A stretch of DNA of 64,000 bases from NCBI GenBank assembly GCA_022009795.1, contig CP091724.1, positions 1,091,501 through 1,155,500 on the forward strand. Reading direction: 5' to 3'. The notes beneath the pieces were generated by a model. That model saw nothing but the letters and a program-made list of their open reading frames with translations. It did no database searches and was not told where the DNA came from. Below, piece after piece: positions 1 through 8,314 of this stretch (the first letter of the stretch is position 1; each line of letters begins with the position of its first letter). The stretch comes from Anaerotruncus sp. (GTDB lineage: Bacteria > Bacillota > Clostridia > Oscillospirales > Acutalibacteraceae). Position numbers and translations under genes: made by a program.

Positions 1-901
1 TCAATATATTTTTGCTCGGTTTTAATTTGCGCGTTTTCCTCGTTTTTCGTAGCATAAAGCGGCAAACGCAAAGCGAAAAAGCACAGAGTTTTATAGCTTT
101 TAGAACCGATATGTGACTTTTCCGTTTGCTCACGGGCAATATTGACGGCGATTTTTTCCTCTGTTTTTGCAAGCACGGTGCCGTGAGCGTGGGCAAAATG
201 ATTTTTTGCCGCGTTTTCGCCGCCCTCATAAATGCCCGAAATAAGCAAATCACCTGGCGAAACGGCCTCTCCCGGCTCCACCGCCTGCCAGCCGCCGAGC
301 GCCGTAACCGAAACTATAATTCCTGCCTTTTTCGCCTTAACATTTGTTATAACCGTATTGTTTGTTATTGCGGGCTTAGGCGTTGTTTGCCTGATTTCAA
401 TTTGGGCAAGACAGCCGAATTTGTTTATCGATATCCATGCCACATCGTCAAAATCCGCCAAAACGGAAAATTCAAGATTTTCTTTATCCGTATCGCTCCA
501 GCGCGCTCCGGTTTTAAAGCCGTTTTTGCGCAAGGTAATCAACTATTTTTTTCCCTGCTGCAACGCCGTGCCGCCCACGACGGTTACATTCCAAATAAAT
601 CCGCCCATAAACGAATTAAAGACAACGAAAAAAAGAAGGCCCGCAAAAATGCCCCACCGCGCGCGAAACGAGCGAAGCAAAAACGGCAAGCCGTGCTTTT
701 TTTACGATTTTTAAGCCTGCCGCCGTTTTTTTAACTGCCGCCGAATGAAGCCGCTTATAAGCAGCCGCGCCGCAGGAAGCTTCTATATTATCGCCGCGGC
801 GAACAATATTTTTACATTTATTTTTTTGATTATAGCAATCATTTATAAATCCATCGGCAAAGCCGCCTGAAAAAGGTGAAATCCACAAAGCCCAAAAGCA
901 A
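1..901 (-). CDS. yqfD: Sporulation protein YqfD (partial, frameshifted)
   Basis: YqfD is a membrane protein of the mother-cell sporulation programme. The gene runs off the left edge. Its N-terminal part reads GGFADGFINDCYN, then RRGDNIEAS and YKRLHSAAVKKT. After a one-base shift near 700-730 it gives HGLPFLLRSFRARWGIF and then FMGGFIWNVTVVGG, the family's signature hydrophobic segment followed by the extracytoplasmic part. A further shift near 560 continues into a domain with LISGIYEGG and AREQTEKSHIGSK, typical of the YqfD C-terminal half. The start is uncertain: a TTG at 901 begins LLLGFVDFT, which fits the family, but no strong ribosome binding site is visible. It lies directly downstream of yqfC, the usual partner. 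The shifts look like sequence errors. Identification is confident; exact ends are not. Confidence 0.85.
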
Positions 902-912
902 ATTTATGATTT

Positions 913-1186
913 TTAATCAGCATTGCGAAAAAAATCAAGGGAAATTATAGTTCCCCGCACAACCGCACCCTGCGGCGTGAAATAATCTATTTCCAAATCG
1001 CTGCCGTGAATGGCAACGGATTTTTTGCCGATATCAAACACGATTTTATTTTCCGAATATTCGAGCACGGATTTTAAGCCGTCCACCACACAGCGGAAAT
1101 TGCCGCAAAGCTCCAAATGAGGCTCGCCGGTGAAATATTCGGCGGGAAAAATCGCCGTATTTTTTTCATATGCTTTTTTTCTTCAT
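913..1186 (-). CDS. yqfC: Sporulation protein YqfC (YabP family)
   Basis: This is a small YabP/YqfC-family sporulation protein of about 90 residues. The readable frame begins in HLELCGNFRCVVDGLKSV and ends in GTIISLDFFRNAD, matching the beta-rich family fold with its conserved late segment. I place the start at the ATG at 1186, which has an AGGTGA ribosome binding site seven bases upstream. The first 50 bases contain A-runs that throw the frame off, so the N-terminal 15 or so residues depend on correcting one or two indels. It is followed by yqfD with only about a dozen bases between, the conserved yqfC-yqfD order. It is divergent from ylbJ. The family role is in sporulation; the biochemical function is not known. 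Confidence 0.85.
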
Positions 1187-1229
1187 AAAAAAATCACCTT
1201 TTAATTATATGTATAGTATCGGTGATATT

Positions 1230-2271
1230 ATGAAAATAAATAAAAACAGCCTTTTGCCGATTGCCCTGTTTTTTTGCTTGCCGCCTTGCTGATTTGCTTT
1301 TTCCGCGCAGGCGAAAGACGGCGCGCTTCTCGGATTTACTTTGGCGCAAAAGGTTGTTATCCCCTCCCTTTTGCCGCTTTTGATTCTTTTTAATCTTGTG
1401 CAGGAAATCACATCACAAAAAAACCCGCAGGCAAATTTTTCAAAGCGGCTTATGCGCGTGCTGTTTCATTTGCCGGGTTGCTGTTTTTCCCACCGTTCTT
1501 TTCGGCCTTATAGGCGGCTATCCCGCAGGCGCACTGCTTACCGCTTCGCTTTACGGCAATGAAAAAATCACTCGGCGCGAAGCATGCCGCATTATGCGGT
1601 TTAATATGAGCGGCGGCGCAGGCTTTATCATAACCGCCGTGGGCGTGGGAATATTGAAAAGCAAAAAAGCGGGACTGATTTTATTTGCCTCGGTAACCGC
1701 AGCGGCAATAATCTGCGCGGCTATAAGCGGAATTTTCGCACATGGGGAAAAATATGACGCAATCCGAATTTGCAAGGCCCCGCAACACCGGTGACGCGCT
1801 TAATAAAAGCGTTGAAGCCTCACTGCACAGTGTTTTAAACCTTTCGGCATACATAATTCTTTTTTGCGCCTTTCAGGGAATTTTACACATTTCCGAAATT
1901 CTTGCGCCGATAATCGAAATAACAAGCGGCATAACAAATGCCTCCGGCAGGCTTACTCTGCCGCAAACCGCCTTTTTGCTTGCTTTCGGCGGATTTTGCG
2001 TGCATTTGCAGATATTACCGGTGCTTAAAAAAATCAAAATGCCATATTTTAAATTTTTTGCGTGGCGGCTGCTTTGCGCAGCACTTTCTTTTTTGATTTG
2101 CATACTGCTTTTGCAAATTTTTCCGCAGGAGGCAGAGGTGTTTTCAAACTTTTCCGGCGGCGTGGTGCGCTCAACAAGCATAAACGCCTCGCTTTCCGTG
2201 CTTATGCTGCTCGGAAGCGCCGTTTTGATATTTGACCTTGAAAAACAGAAAAAAACAATATATTTAAATAA
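1230..2271 (+). CDS. ylbJ: Sporulation integral membrane protein YlbJ (frameshifted)
   Basis: YlbJ is a polytopic membrane protein of the nucleoside-transporter-like gate family, required for spore cortex formation in Bacillus. Family hallmarks are visible across three frames: AQKVVIPSLLPLLILFNLV near the N-terminus, then LIGGYPAGALLTASLYG with the conserved GYPAGA motif, and NMSGGAGFIITAVGVGIL, the second conserved repeat. Later parts carry further helices such as LSAYIILFCAFQGILHI and GGFCVHLQILPVLK. Indels near 1278, 1490, 1745 and 2250 break the frame, mostly at short base runs. The start is the ATG at 1230 after GGTGAT. The end at 2271 assumes one missing A in a seven-A run; otherwise the frame reads through unrelated sequence. 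It is divergent from yqfC. Identity is confident. Confidence 0.8.
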
Positions 2272-2353
2272 ACAAAAAGCAGAAATATCATATCAATTCT
2301 TTATAACCGTAACCGCCGCAATTCAAGCAAGCCGCACAACGAAATATAAAAAT

Positions 2354-2377
2354 GCACCGCGGAAAATCCCGCGGCGC
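2354..2377. terminator. GC-rich hairpin between ylbJ and the kinase gene
   Basis: A palindromic stem built on CCGCGG repeated at 2357 and 2369, with flanking GC pairs, lies between the converging ends of ylbJ and the histidine kinase gene. A T-rich stretch follows on the plus strand at 2390-2401. It could stop transcription from either side. The T tract is not immediately adjacent, so confidence is moderate. Confidence 0.45.
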
Positions 2378-2419
2378 AGTCTGAAGTATATTTATTTTTT
2401 TCACAGAAACGACAACCCT

Positions 2420-3352
2420 TCATATTGCCGAATTGTATATTTCATGAGGGAAGCACATTGTTATGCAAAGCCCCTGAGTCTTGTTGCGCGCCGATATTTT
2501 ACCGTGATGCTTTTCAACAATAACACGCGTGAGCGCCAAGCCGATTCCCGTGCTTTCCGCCGATGAATTCGGGCTTTTATAAAAGCGAACAAACAATTTC
2601 GGCAATTCGCTTTCCGGCACTCCGCCGCCGTTGTCCTCTATTTCAACCGTGGTAACATTTTCAAACTCGCTGCCGTAAACGCGTATATCTATTTTTTTCC
2701 GTTTTCGGCGGTGTGTTCACAGGCGTTTTTAAGCACATTTCCGATTGCCTCCGCAATCCATTCCGAATCAAGCCTAAAGCAATCCGACCCCGTTACCGTG
2801 ATTATTTTAGACGGATAAATCGAAGCAAACTGCACGGCCTGTGCCCTTGCGATTTCGCCTATATCGTGCATTTCAAAATTCATTTGATAAGCGTCCGAGC
2901 GCAATTTTTCAAGGCGCAAAAGCTTTTTAATCAGCATTTCCATTTTTTTCGATAAGCAAAAGCTGCTTTTTCGCCGTATGCCTCAGAAGCCGAATTTTTT
3001 CCTGCAATTCGCAATATAAGCGCATTGCGGCAAGCGGTGTTTTAAGCTGATGTGAAATATCCGCGATAAATTCGGAATTTTTTTGAATTTCCGCCTGCAT
3101 TTCCGCCTCTTGAAAACAAACCCGTTCTTCCAAATCGGCAACGGCATTTTAGAAGCGCGGAAAAAAATCATCATCGCTTAAAGATATATTTGTTTTTTTC
3201 CCGCCGAGCAAAAATTTTCCGACATCCTCGGCAAGTGCACCTGCCTCGCGCTTTAACTTGGCAGAACGAATTGCAAGAACAGCAATCACGGCAGCACATA
3301 TTATAAGCAATGCCGAAAGCAAAATAACCGCAAGTTTCAAATCAATCGGCAC
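2420..3352 (-). CDS. Sensor histidine kinase (frameshifted)
   Basis: This is a membrane histidine kinase of about 310 residues, the sensor partner of the upstream response regulator. The N-terminus has one hydrophobic helix, LAVILLSALLIICAAVIAVL, with no evident extracellular sensor domain. The H-box is FIADISHQLKTPLAAMRLY with the phospho-accepting His, followed by the HATPase domain: N-box EAIGNVLKNACEHT, the DNGGGVPESELPKLF segment and TGIGLALTRVIVEKH. Frameshifts lie near 3150, 2940 and 2695, two of them beside A/T runs. The GTG start at 3352 overlaps the regulator's stop by 11 bp, so the pair is translationally coupled. The short sensor and intramembrane-type layout resemble envelope-stress kinases, but the signal cannot be deduced. 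Confidence 0.85.
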
Positions 3353-4010
3353 TCTCCCATCTGTATCCCACGCCTTTAACCGTTTTTATATGCTGCCTGC
3401 CTATTTTATCGCGCAGGCGGCTGATATGCACGGAAAGCGTGTTATCATCCACATAATCACTGCCGTTTTCCCAAATATTTTGAAGCAATGTGTCCCTTGT
3501 AACAATCAAGCCGCTGTTTTTTTAATAAGAATGGCAAGAATTTGAAATTCCGTTTTTGTGGCAAAAACATCCTCGCCGTTTTTATAAACAGTCATATGCG
3601 CTGTGTCAAGCACAACCTCATCGCTTTTAATTACGGAACTGCCGCCGCGGCGCAGAAGCGCGCGTATGCGCGAAAGCAATTCCTGCAATTTGAACGGCTT
3701 TGTAATATAATCGTCGGCGCCGCTGTCAAGCCCGCGAACGATTTGCAATTCATCGTCGCAAGCGGTCAAAAAAACAGTATCGGAGTTTGAATACCCTCTT
3801 CACGCAATTCGCGGCAAAGCGCAAAGCCGTTTCCGTCCGGCAGCATAACATCAAAAATCATCAAATCAAAAGGCGATTCAAGCGCCTCGCAGCGTGCTGA
3901 GGCAACATCTGCCACGGCATGCGCGGAATAATTTTGCGATTCAAGCATTTCACATAAGCCGTCGCGCAAAAAATCATCGTCCTCAAGAAGCAATATAGAC
4001 TTTTTTTCAT
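3342..4010 (-). CDS. OmpR-family response regulator (frameshifted)
   Basis: This is a DNA-binding response regulator of about 222 residues. The receiver domain shows the acidic pair in LLLEDDDFLRDGL, the phospho-acceptor Asp in LMIFDVMLPDGNGFALC and the conserved Lys in DDYITKPFKLQELLSRIRAL. The C-terminal winged helix shows ATKTEFQILAIL, then SDYVDDNTLSVHISRLRDKI and IKTVKGVGYRW. The ATG at 4010 follows GGTGAG by four bases; one A must be added to the seven-A run after it to give MKKKSILLLEDDD. Two more shifts occur near 3770 and 3510, both in T-runs. It overlaps the kinase gene downstream, forming a two-gene operon. Target genes are unknown. Confidence 0.9.
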
Positions 4011-4084
4011 AAGCTCACCGCCCGTTTGTTTATGATTTGATTATACAATAAATGCCGGCATACGGCAACAAAAAAGCAAAAAAA

Positions 4085-4387
4085 GAAGTCGGCCAAGGGG
4101 CGCACTCCATAAAGAATAATTGCTCAACAAATCAAATAAACGGCAAAATACTGCGTTAAAATTGCAGTGAAGGCGGTAGCCTGCCCTGCAATTTATGCCT
4201 TGCCTTTTATCCGTTTCTTTGATTTTTTTGAGTGCAGAGCAGTTTAAGCGAACTGATTTTGTTCGTGGTGCATTAACAAAAATCTGCCAATACTTGCGTA
4301 TTGGCAGATTTTTTTAATAGTGCAACGGGCAAAACTCAGAAAGCTTAAACCACATTCTTCTTTACGGAGTGTGCCCCAAGCCGACTT
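4085..4387. mobile_element. MITE-like element, copy A, with about 31-bp terminal inverted repeats
   Basis: The left end (4085-4116) and right end (about 4357-4387) are imperfect inverted repeats: GAAGTCGGC, then a 2-3 base gap, then GGGGCGCACTCCATAAAGAA on the left against GGGGCACACTCCGTAAAGAA on the reversed right end. The interior has no coding potential. It carries a block near 4150 (CTGCGTTAAAAT), a hairpin of variable sequence, TTATGCCTTGCC near 4195, and a strong hairpin terminator. Related interiors occur at 17.1-17.4 kb and 40.6-40.85 kb. The element sits immediately downstream of rplL and upstream of the response regulator gene. Without a transposase it would be a nonautonomous, MITE-like insertion; no clear target duplication is visible. 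Confidence 0.65.
4278..4317. terminator. Bidirectional terminator inside repeat copy A
   Basis: An 11-bp stem, TCTGCCAATAC pairing with GTATTGGCAGA, has A5 on one side and T7 on the other. It would terminate rplL transcription on the minus strand and also works in the plus direction. The same hairpin, slightly diverged, is in copy B near 17.3 kb. Confidence 0.8.
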
Positions 4388-4409
4388 CAAATTTAAGGTA
4401 CAATTATAA

Positions 4410-4788
4410 TTACTTAAGTTCGATAGTTGCGCCTGTCTCTTCGATCTTAGCCTTAAGAGCCTCAGCATCTGCAGTGGGAACAGCTTCCTTAACAGTTGCG
4501 GGAGCGCCGTCAACGATAGCCTTTGCCTCTTTAAGGCCAAGACCTGTTGCTTCCTTTAACAGCCTTAACAACCTGAATCTTGTTCGGGCCAACTTCCTTA
4601 AGAACAACGTCAAATTCTGTTTTCTCTTCAGCTGCTGCTGCGCCGCCCTCTGCGGGAGCTGCTACTGCTACTGCTGCTGCAGCGCTTACGCCGAATTCTT
4701 CTTCTACTGCTGATACAAGCTCGGAGAGCTCAAGAACTGTGAGAGTTTTAAGTTCTTCAACGATCTTTGTTACATTCTCTGATGCCAT
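4410..4788 (-). CDS. rplL: 50S ribosomal protein L7/L12 (one frameshift)
   Basis: L7/L12 forms the ribosomal stalk that recruits translation factors. The N-terminal dimerisation part reads MASENVTKIVEELKTLTVLE, followed by an Ala-rich hinge (SAAAAVAVAAPAEGG) and the factor-binding C-terminal domain with LKEVGPNKIQVVKAVK and TGLGLKEAKAIVDGAP. A single extra A near 4556 (GTTAAAGG instead of GTTAAGG) breaks the frame inside the universally conserved C-terminal domain, so it is almost certainly a sequencing error. The start is the ATG at 4788 with GGAGG upstream. It follows rplJ by about 43 bp and ends 23 bp before the repeat element that carries its likely terminator. Confidence 0.95.
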
Positions 4789-4831
4789 GTTGAAATCCTC
4801 CAATTAAAAATTTAATTAAATAGTTATTTTG

Positions 4832-5401
4832 TTATTCTGCTGCGGGAGCCTCTGCCTCCGCCGGTGCAGCCTCCTCGGCTGCGGGAGCTTCCTCTGCGGG
4901 AGCTTCTTCGCCATCTTTATCAACGATAGCCTGAACCGCACGCGCAAATGCTGCGATAGGAGCATTGAATACGCTGCAAACCGTAGCAAGAAGAACTTCT
5001 CTGCTGGGAAGCTTAGCAAGCGCTTCAAGCTTTGCGAGTTCGATAACTTCGCCGTCAAGATAGCCTGACTTTAAATTAAAGAAATCATGAGCCTCAGCGA
5101 ATTTGTTAAGAATTCTTGCTGATGCAACATAATCTTCGACACTGGTTGCAATAGCAGTGGTGCCTTCAAGAACCGGATCCATGCCGTCAAGGCCTGCTTC
5201 ATCGGCAGCTCTTTTGAGTATAGAGTTTTTAATAACCGTATATTCAACGCCTGCTTCACGAAGTTCCTTACGAAGCTTAGTGTCGTCTTCAACATTGATA
5301 CCCTTGTAATCAACAACAACACCTGCAACGGAGCCTTTAATTCTTTCGGCAAGAGCGGCAACCTGAGCCTGTTTCTTTTCAAGAATTACTGTGCTTGGCA
5401 T
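4832..5401 (-). CDS. rplJ: 50S ribosomal protein L10
   Basis: L10 anchors L7/L12 dimers to the ribosome. The intact 189-residue protein begins MPSTVILEKKQAQVAALAER and contains the conserved VVVDYKGINVEDDTKLRKEL and YTVIKNSILKRAADEAG blocks. Its C-terminal tail is extended by a low-complexity Ala-Glu-Pro stretch (EAPAEEAPAAEEAAPAEAEA) that follows the L7/L12-binding helix. Such acidic tails occur in some Clostridia. Start ATG has AGGAGG upstream. It is preceded by an L10 leader and followed by rplL, the standard autoregulated pair. Confidence 0.97.
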   Translation of the reverse strand: MPSTVILEKKQAQVAALAERIKGSVAGVVVDYKGINVEDDTKLRKELREAGVEYTVIKNSILKRAADEAGLDGMDPVLEGTTAIATSVEDYVASARILNKFAEAHDFFNLKSGYLDGEVIELAKLEALAKLPSREVLLATVCSVFNAPIAAFARAVQAIVDKDGEEAPAEEAPAAEEAAPAEAEAPAAE

Positions 5402-5439
5402 AATTGTACCTCCTTAAATATTTGCCGCACGAATGCGGA

Positions 5440-5612
5440 CTTGGAGCTGTTTCCAAAACAAATAAAAAGTGCATCCCGCAGAACGGAATGCACAACATTT
5501 ATCATCATACGATATGCTTAAAGCAACCGAAATAAATTCAAAATGCTCATTCCTCGGCAGGCGATGAATCATCTTACGCCAAAAGGCACCTGCTGTCTTT
5601 GGTTGAACAGCG
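5440..5612 (-). ncRNA. Ribosomal protein L10 leader
   Basis: The minus-strand transcript upstream of rplJ contains GACAGCAGGTGCC near 5585-5597 and CCTGCCGAGGAATGAGC near 5545-5562, the two conserved strands of the L10 leader kink-turn region. A stable hairpin, GTGCATTCCGTTCTGCGGGATGCAC, follows near 5470-5494. By analogy with the family, excess L10-L7/L12 complex binds here and represses rplJL. The exact 3' end is not determined. Confidence 0.8.
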
Positions 5613-5616
5613 AATG

Positions 5617-5646
5617 TATTTTACCACAAGGGCAAGCCCTTGTCAA
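5617..5646 (-). promoter_or_regulatory. Promoter of rplJL
   Basis: On the minus strand TTGACA (5646-5641) and TAAAAT (5622-5617) are separated by 18 bp, just upstream of the L10 leader and downstream of rplA. It gives rplJL a promoter separate from the rpmG-rplA transcript. The spacer contains a small palindrome (AAGGGCTTGCCCTT). Confidence 0.6.
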
Positions 5647-5661
5647 TACTTTGATATTAAA

Positions 5662-6370
5662 TTATTCGGCAGCAACTGCGGAGCCAACCTTGCTCGGGTT
5701 AACGCGAACGCCGGGGCCCATTGTGGAAGCAACTGCACAGGATTTAATATACTGACCCTTTGAAGCTGCGGGCTTAGCCTTAATGATTGCATCAAGAAGA
5801 GCATTGAAGTTTTCAAGAAGCTTTTCCGTGCCGAAGGAAGCCTTGCCGATGGGGCAGTGAATGATGTTTGATTTATCAAGGCGGTATTCGATCTTACCTG
5901 CCTTAGCCTCTGTTACAGCCTTGGCAACATCCATGGTTACCGTGCCTGCTTTGGGAGAGGGCATAAGACCGCGGGGGCCGAGAACCTTACCTAAACGGCC
6001 TACGAAGCCCATCATATCGGGGCTTGCGATGGCAACGTCGAAATCCATCCAGCCGCCCTGAATCTTTGTTACAAGATCAGCATCGCCGACAACATCTGCG
6101 CCTGCTTCTTCGGCAGCCTTGGCAAGATCACCCTTAGCGAAAACGGCAACTCTTACCTTTTTACCTGTGCCGTTCGGAAGAACAACCGCACCGCGAACCT
6201 GCTGGTCTGCATGGCGGGAGTCAACGCCGAGGCGAACATGAACTTCGATTGTTTCTGTCAAACTTAGCTTTTGCAGTTTGAACTGCAAGATCAAGTGCTT
6301 CTGCACTTTCATATAATTTAGAACGGTCGATAAGCTTAGCGCCGTCCACATAATTCTTTCCGTGTTTCAT
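5662..6370 (-). CDS. rplA: 50S ribosomal protein L1 (one frameshift)
   Basis: L1 binds 23S rRNA at the E-site stalk. The N-terminus reads MKHGKNYVDGAKLIDRSKLY from the ATG at 6370. The frame then shifts by one extra base near 6258 and continues as ETIEVHVRLGVDSRHADQQV, VRVAVFAKGDLAK, MMGFVGRLGKVLGPRGLMPS and PKAGTVTMDVAKAV. The rest of the 230-residue protein is typical. Because the surrounding operon is essential, the shift is judged an error. It lies between rplK and rplJ. Confidence 0.95.
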
Positions 6371-6420
6371 AATATAAATTACCTCCAGTGGTTAATCGGA
6401 TTTTTCCTCCCACAAGGGAA

Positions 6421-6846
6421 TCAGTCTTCTACTACTATACCCATGCTGCGAGCAGTGCCTGCAATCATGCTGATCGCTGCTTCAAGAGAAGCTGCGTTAA
6501 GATCGGGCATTTTTGTTTCTGCAATCTGCTGAACCTGAGCTTTTGTTATTGTGGCAACCTTTTCCTTGTTCGGAACACCGGAAGCCGTTTCGATGCCGCA
6601 AGCCTTTTTAATAAGAACTGCTGCGGGCGGTGTTTTTGTGATGAAAGTGAATGAACGGTCATCAAATACCGTGATAACAACGGGAATGATAAGACCGACA
6701 TCATTCTTGGTTCTTTCGTTAAATTCTTTTGTGAACGACATGATGTTTACACCATGCTGACCGAGAGCAGGACCTACCGGGGGTGCCGGAGTTGCTTTGC
6801 CTGCAGGGATTTGAAGTTTAATTAAACCTACTACCTTCTGAGCCAT
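6421..6846 (-). CDS. rplK: 50S ribosomal protein L11
   Basis: Intact 141-residue L11, the component of the GTPase-associated centre. It begins MAQKVVGLIKLQIPAGKATP, with the conserved proline-rich N-terminal linker (PAPPVGPALGQHGVNIM) and the rRNA-binding C-terminal domain ending SMIAGTARSMGIVVED. Start ATG follows GGAGG. Gene order nusG-rplK-rplA is canonical. Confidence 0.98.
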   Translation of the reverse strand: MAQKVVGLIKLQIPAGKATPAPPVGPALGQHGVNIMSFTKEFNERTKNDVGLIIPVVITVFDDRSFTFITKTPPAAVLIKKACGIETASGVPNKEKVATITKAQVQQIAETKMPDLNAASLEAAISMIAGTARSMGIVVED

Positions 6847-6955
6847 GAATATTTCCTCCTAAAAATTGTGGTATGGCGGGGAAGCACTCCCCTCCCACGC
6901 GCAAAAAAAGCGCATAATAAGCAGCATTGCTGCGAATTACCTAAATAATAAATAA

Positions 6956-7480
6956 TCAGTCTTCAGCCTTTTCAAGCTGATCGAGTTCAAACTCAACGGA
7001 CGTTTCACGCCCAAACATTGAAATGGTTACCTGCGCGCTGTTTGCGGCGGTGTCAATACCGTCTACCGTGCCGGAGAAGCCTTCAAGCGGACCGTCGATA
7101 ACATTAACCATATCGCCGACGGAATAGCTGACCTCAACGCTGATTTTTTCAACGCCGAGCCTTTTAACCTCTTCTTCGGTGAGCGCAACAGGCTTGCTTT
7201 CCGGGCCTACAAAACCCGTGCAGCCTCTGATATTGCGAACAACATACCAAGTATCGTCGTTCATAACCATTTTAACGAGCACATAGCCGGGGAAAATTTT
7301 TCTTTCCACTTCTTTTTTAGTGCCGTCGTATTTAATTTCAACAACCGTTTCGGTGGGCACGGAAACCTCTTGAATAAGGTCATGAAGATTTCTGTTTTCC
7401 ACAACGGTTTGAATATTGCTTGCTACCTTATTTTCGTAGCCCGAAAAGGTGTGAGCAACATACCATTTTGCTTCTTCCAT
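6956..7480 (-). CDS. nusG: Transcription termination/antitermination protein NusG
   Basis: NusG binds RNA polymerase and links it to Rho or the ribosome. The protein begins MEEAKWYVAHTFSGYENKVA (NGN domain), includes KIFPGYVLVKMVMNDDTWYV and NIRGCTGFVGPESKPVAL, and ends in a KOW domain with GDMVNVIDGPLEGFSGTVDG. I choose the ATG at 7480, nine bases after GGAGG; an in-frame GTG six bases earlier sits too close to that site. About 174 residues, normal for the family. It follows secE. Confidence 0.97.
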   Translation of the reverse strand: MEEAKWYVAHTFSGYENKVASNIQTVVENRNLHDLIQEVSVPTETVVEIKYDGTKKEVERKIFPGYVLVKMVMNDDTWYVVRNIRGCTGFVGPESKPVALTEEEVKRLGVEKISVEVSYSVGDMVNVIDGPLEGFSGTVDGIDTAANSAQVTISMFGRETSVEFELDQLEKAED

Positions 7481-7508
7481 TAACACGAGCCTCCGTAAAA
7501 ATTACAGC

Positions 7509-7916
7509 TTATTCGGCTGCCTGAGTTGTGGTTTCCGCTGCGGCGGTTGTTGTTTCCGTGTCAGCGGTTGTGCTTACAGAGGTTGTTGTGGTTGTGGACG
7601 CAAGCTCTTTAATACCCTTCATACCGAGTGAAAGGCCGGTATCAACAAGGTAAATCGGCACGCCTACGATGATTACTACGATAAGAACGATAACAGAGTT
7701 CTTAATAACATCCTTTGCTTTGGGCCAAACTACCTTTTTACGCTCGGAATTAACACTCTTGAAGAACTTGCCCATGGATTTGAATGGATTTTTCTTTGCG
7801 GACTTTTTCTTGCTTGCCTTTTTATCAGACTTAGCCGCGCCTTTGGCGGAAGCTTTGTCTGCCTTTTGAGCCTTTTTCTTTGGCTCTTCGGCATTTGAAG
7901 TCTTCTTATCAGCCAT
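7509..7916 (-). CDS. secE: Preprotein translocase subunit SecE
   Basis: SecE is the essential small subunit of the SecYEG channel. The core (about residues 47-100) has the amphipathic helix FKSVNSERKKVVWPKAKDVI and one membrane helix, VIVLIVVIIVGVPIYLV. It is longer than usual (135 residues): the N-terminus is a Lys/Ala-rich hydrophilic extension of about 45 residues and the C-terminus is a Thr-rich tail (STTTTTSVSTTADTETTTAA). Both tails are low complexity and probably disordered. The gene lies between rpmG and nusG as usual. Confidence 0.93.
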   Translation of the reverse strand: MADKKTSNAEEPKKKAQKADKASAKGAAKSDKKASKKKSAKKNPFKSMGKFFKSVNSERKKVVWPKAKDVIKNSVIVLIVVIIVGVPIYLVDTGLSLGMKGIKELASTTTTTSVSTTADTETTTAAAETTTQAAE

Positions 7917-7928
7917 TGCTATCCTCCG

Positions 7929-8078
7929 TTACTTTGTTTCTCTGTGAAGAGTATGCTTTTTGCAGAACGGGCAATACTTGTTCATTTCAAGTCTGTCCGG
8001 AGTGTTCTTCTTGTTTTTCATAGTGTTGTAATTACGCTGTTTGCATTCAGTGCAAGCTAAAGTTACTTTAACTCTCAT
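7929..8078 (-). CDS. rpmG: 50S ribosomal protein L33
   Basis: A 49-codon gene reads MRVKVTLACTECKQRNYNTM and ends NKYCPFCKKHTLHRETK. It carries the CxxC...CxxC zinc-binding pairs of the zinc-type L33. The ATG at 8078 has GGAGGTGCC upstream. It is the first gene of the rpmG-secE-nusG-rplK-rplA transcript, 12 bp before secE. Confidence 0.96.
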   Translation of the reverse strand: MRVKVTLACTECKQRNYNTMKNKKNTPDRLEMNKYCPFCKKHTLHRETK

Positions 8079-8188
8079 TTCGGCACCTCCGTTTTATTTC
8101 GATATATTCAATCTCCCTCCGAGGAACGGCAAATTGAAACCGTTCAGAAAAAAGGGCAAAAAAATTAACCCCTTTTCGAGGTATGAAC

Positions 8189-8217
8189 AATATACCACAA
8201 TGTTTCCCTTCCGTCAA
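8189..8217 (-). promoter_or_regulatory. Promoter of the rpmG-secE-nusG-rplKA operon
   Basis: On the minus strand TTGACG (8217-8212) and TATATT (8194-8189) are spaced by 17 bp, about 110 bp upstream of rpmG. It is a near-consensus housekeeping promoter at the right place for the ribosomal operon. Confidence 0.65.
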
Positions 8218-8236
8218 GTGAAAATGCAAAAAAAGT

Positions 8237-8265
8237 TTGCATTATATATGATTTTAGTATATCAT
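8237..8265 (+). promoter_or_regulatory. Promoter of the BaiN-like gene
   Basis: TTGCAT at 8237-8242 and TATCAT at 8260-8265 are separated by 17 bp, 50 bp before the ATG at 8315. It is divergent from the ribosomal promoter, leaving only about 20 bp between the two -35 boxes. Confidence 0.5.
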
Positions 8266-8314
8266 AATAGCAAAGTTCAGACTCGGCCGCGTTTGCGGCG
8301 AAAGGTTTTTAAAT

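Noticed and set aside
126..734. Plus-strand open frames over the first 900 bases
   Set aside because: They are shadows of the minus-strand yqfD gene, whose conserved motifs are clear.
4410..4788. Programmed frameshift in rplL and other genes
   Set aside because: The shift sites share no slippery heptamer or downstream structure and occur in genes never known to use recoding; errors explain them better.
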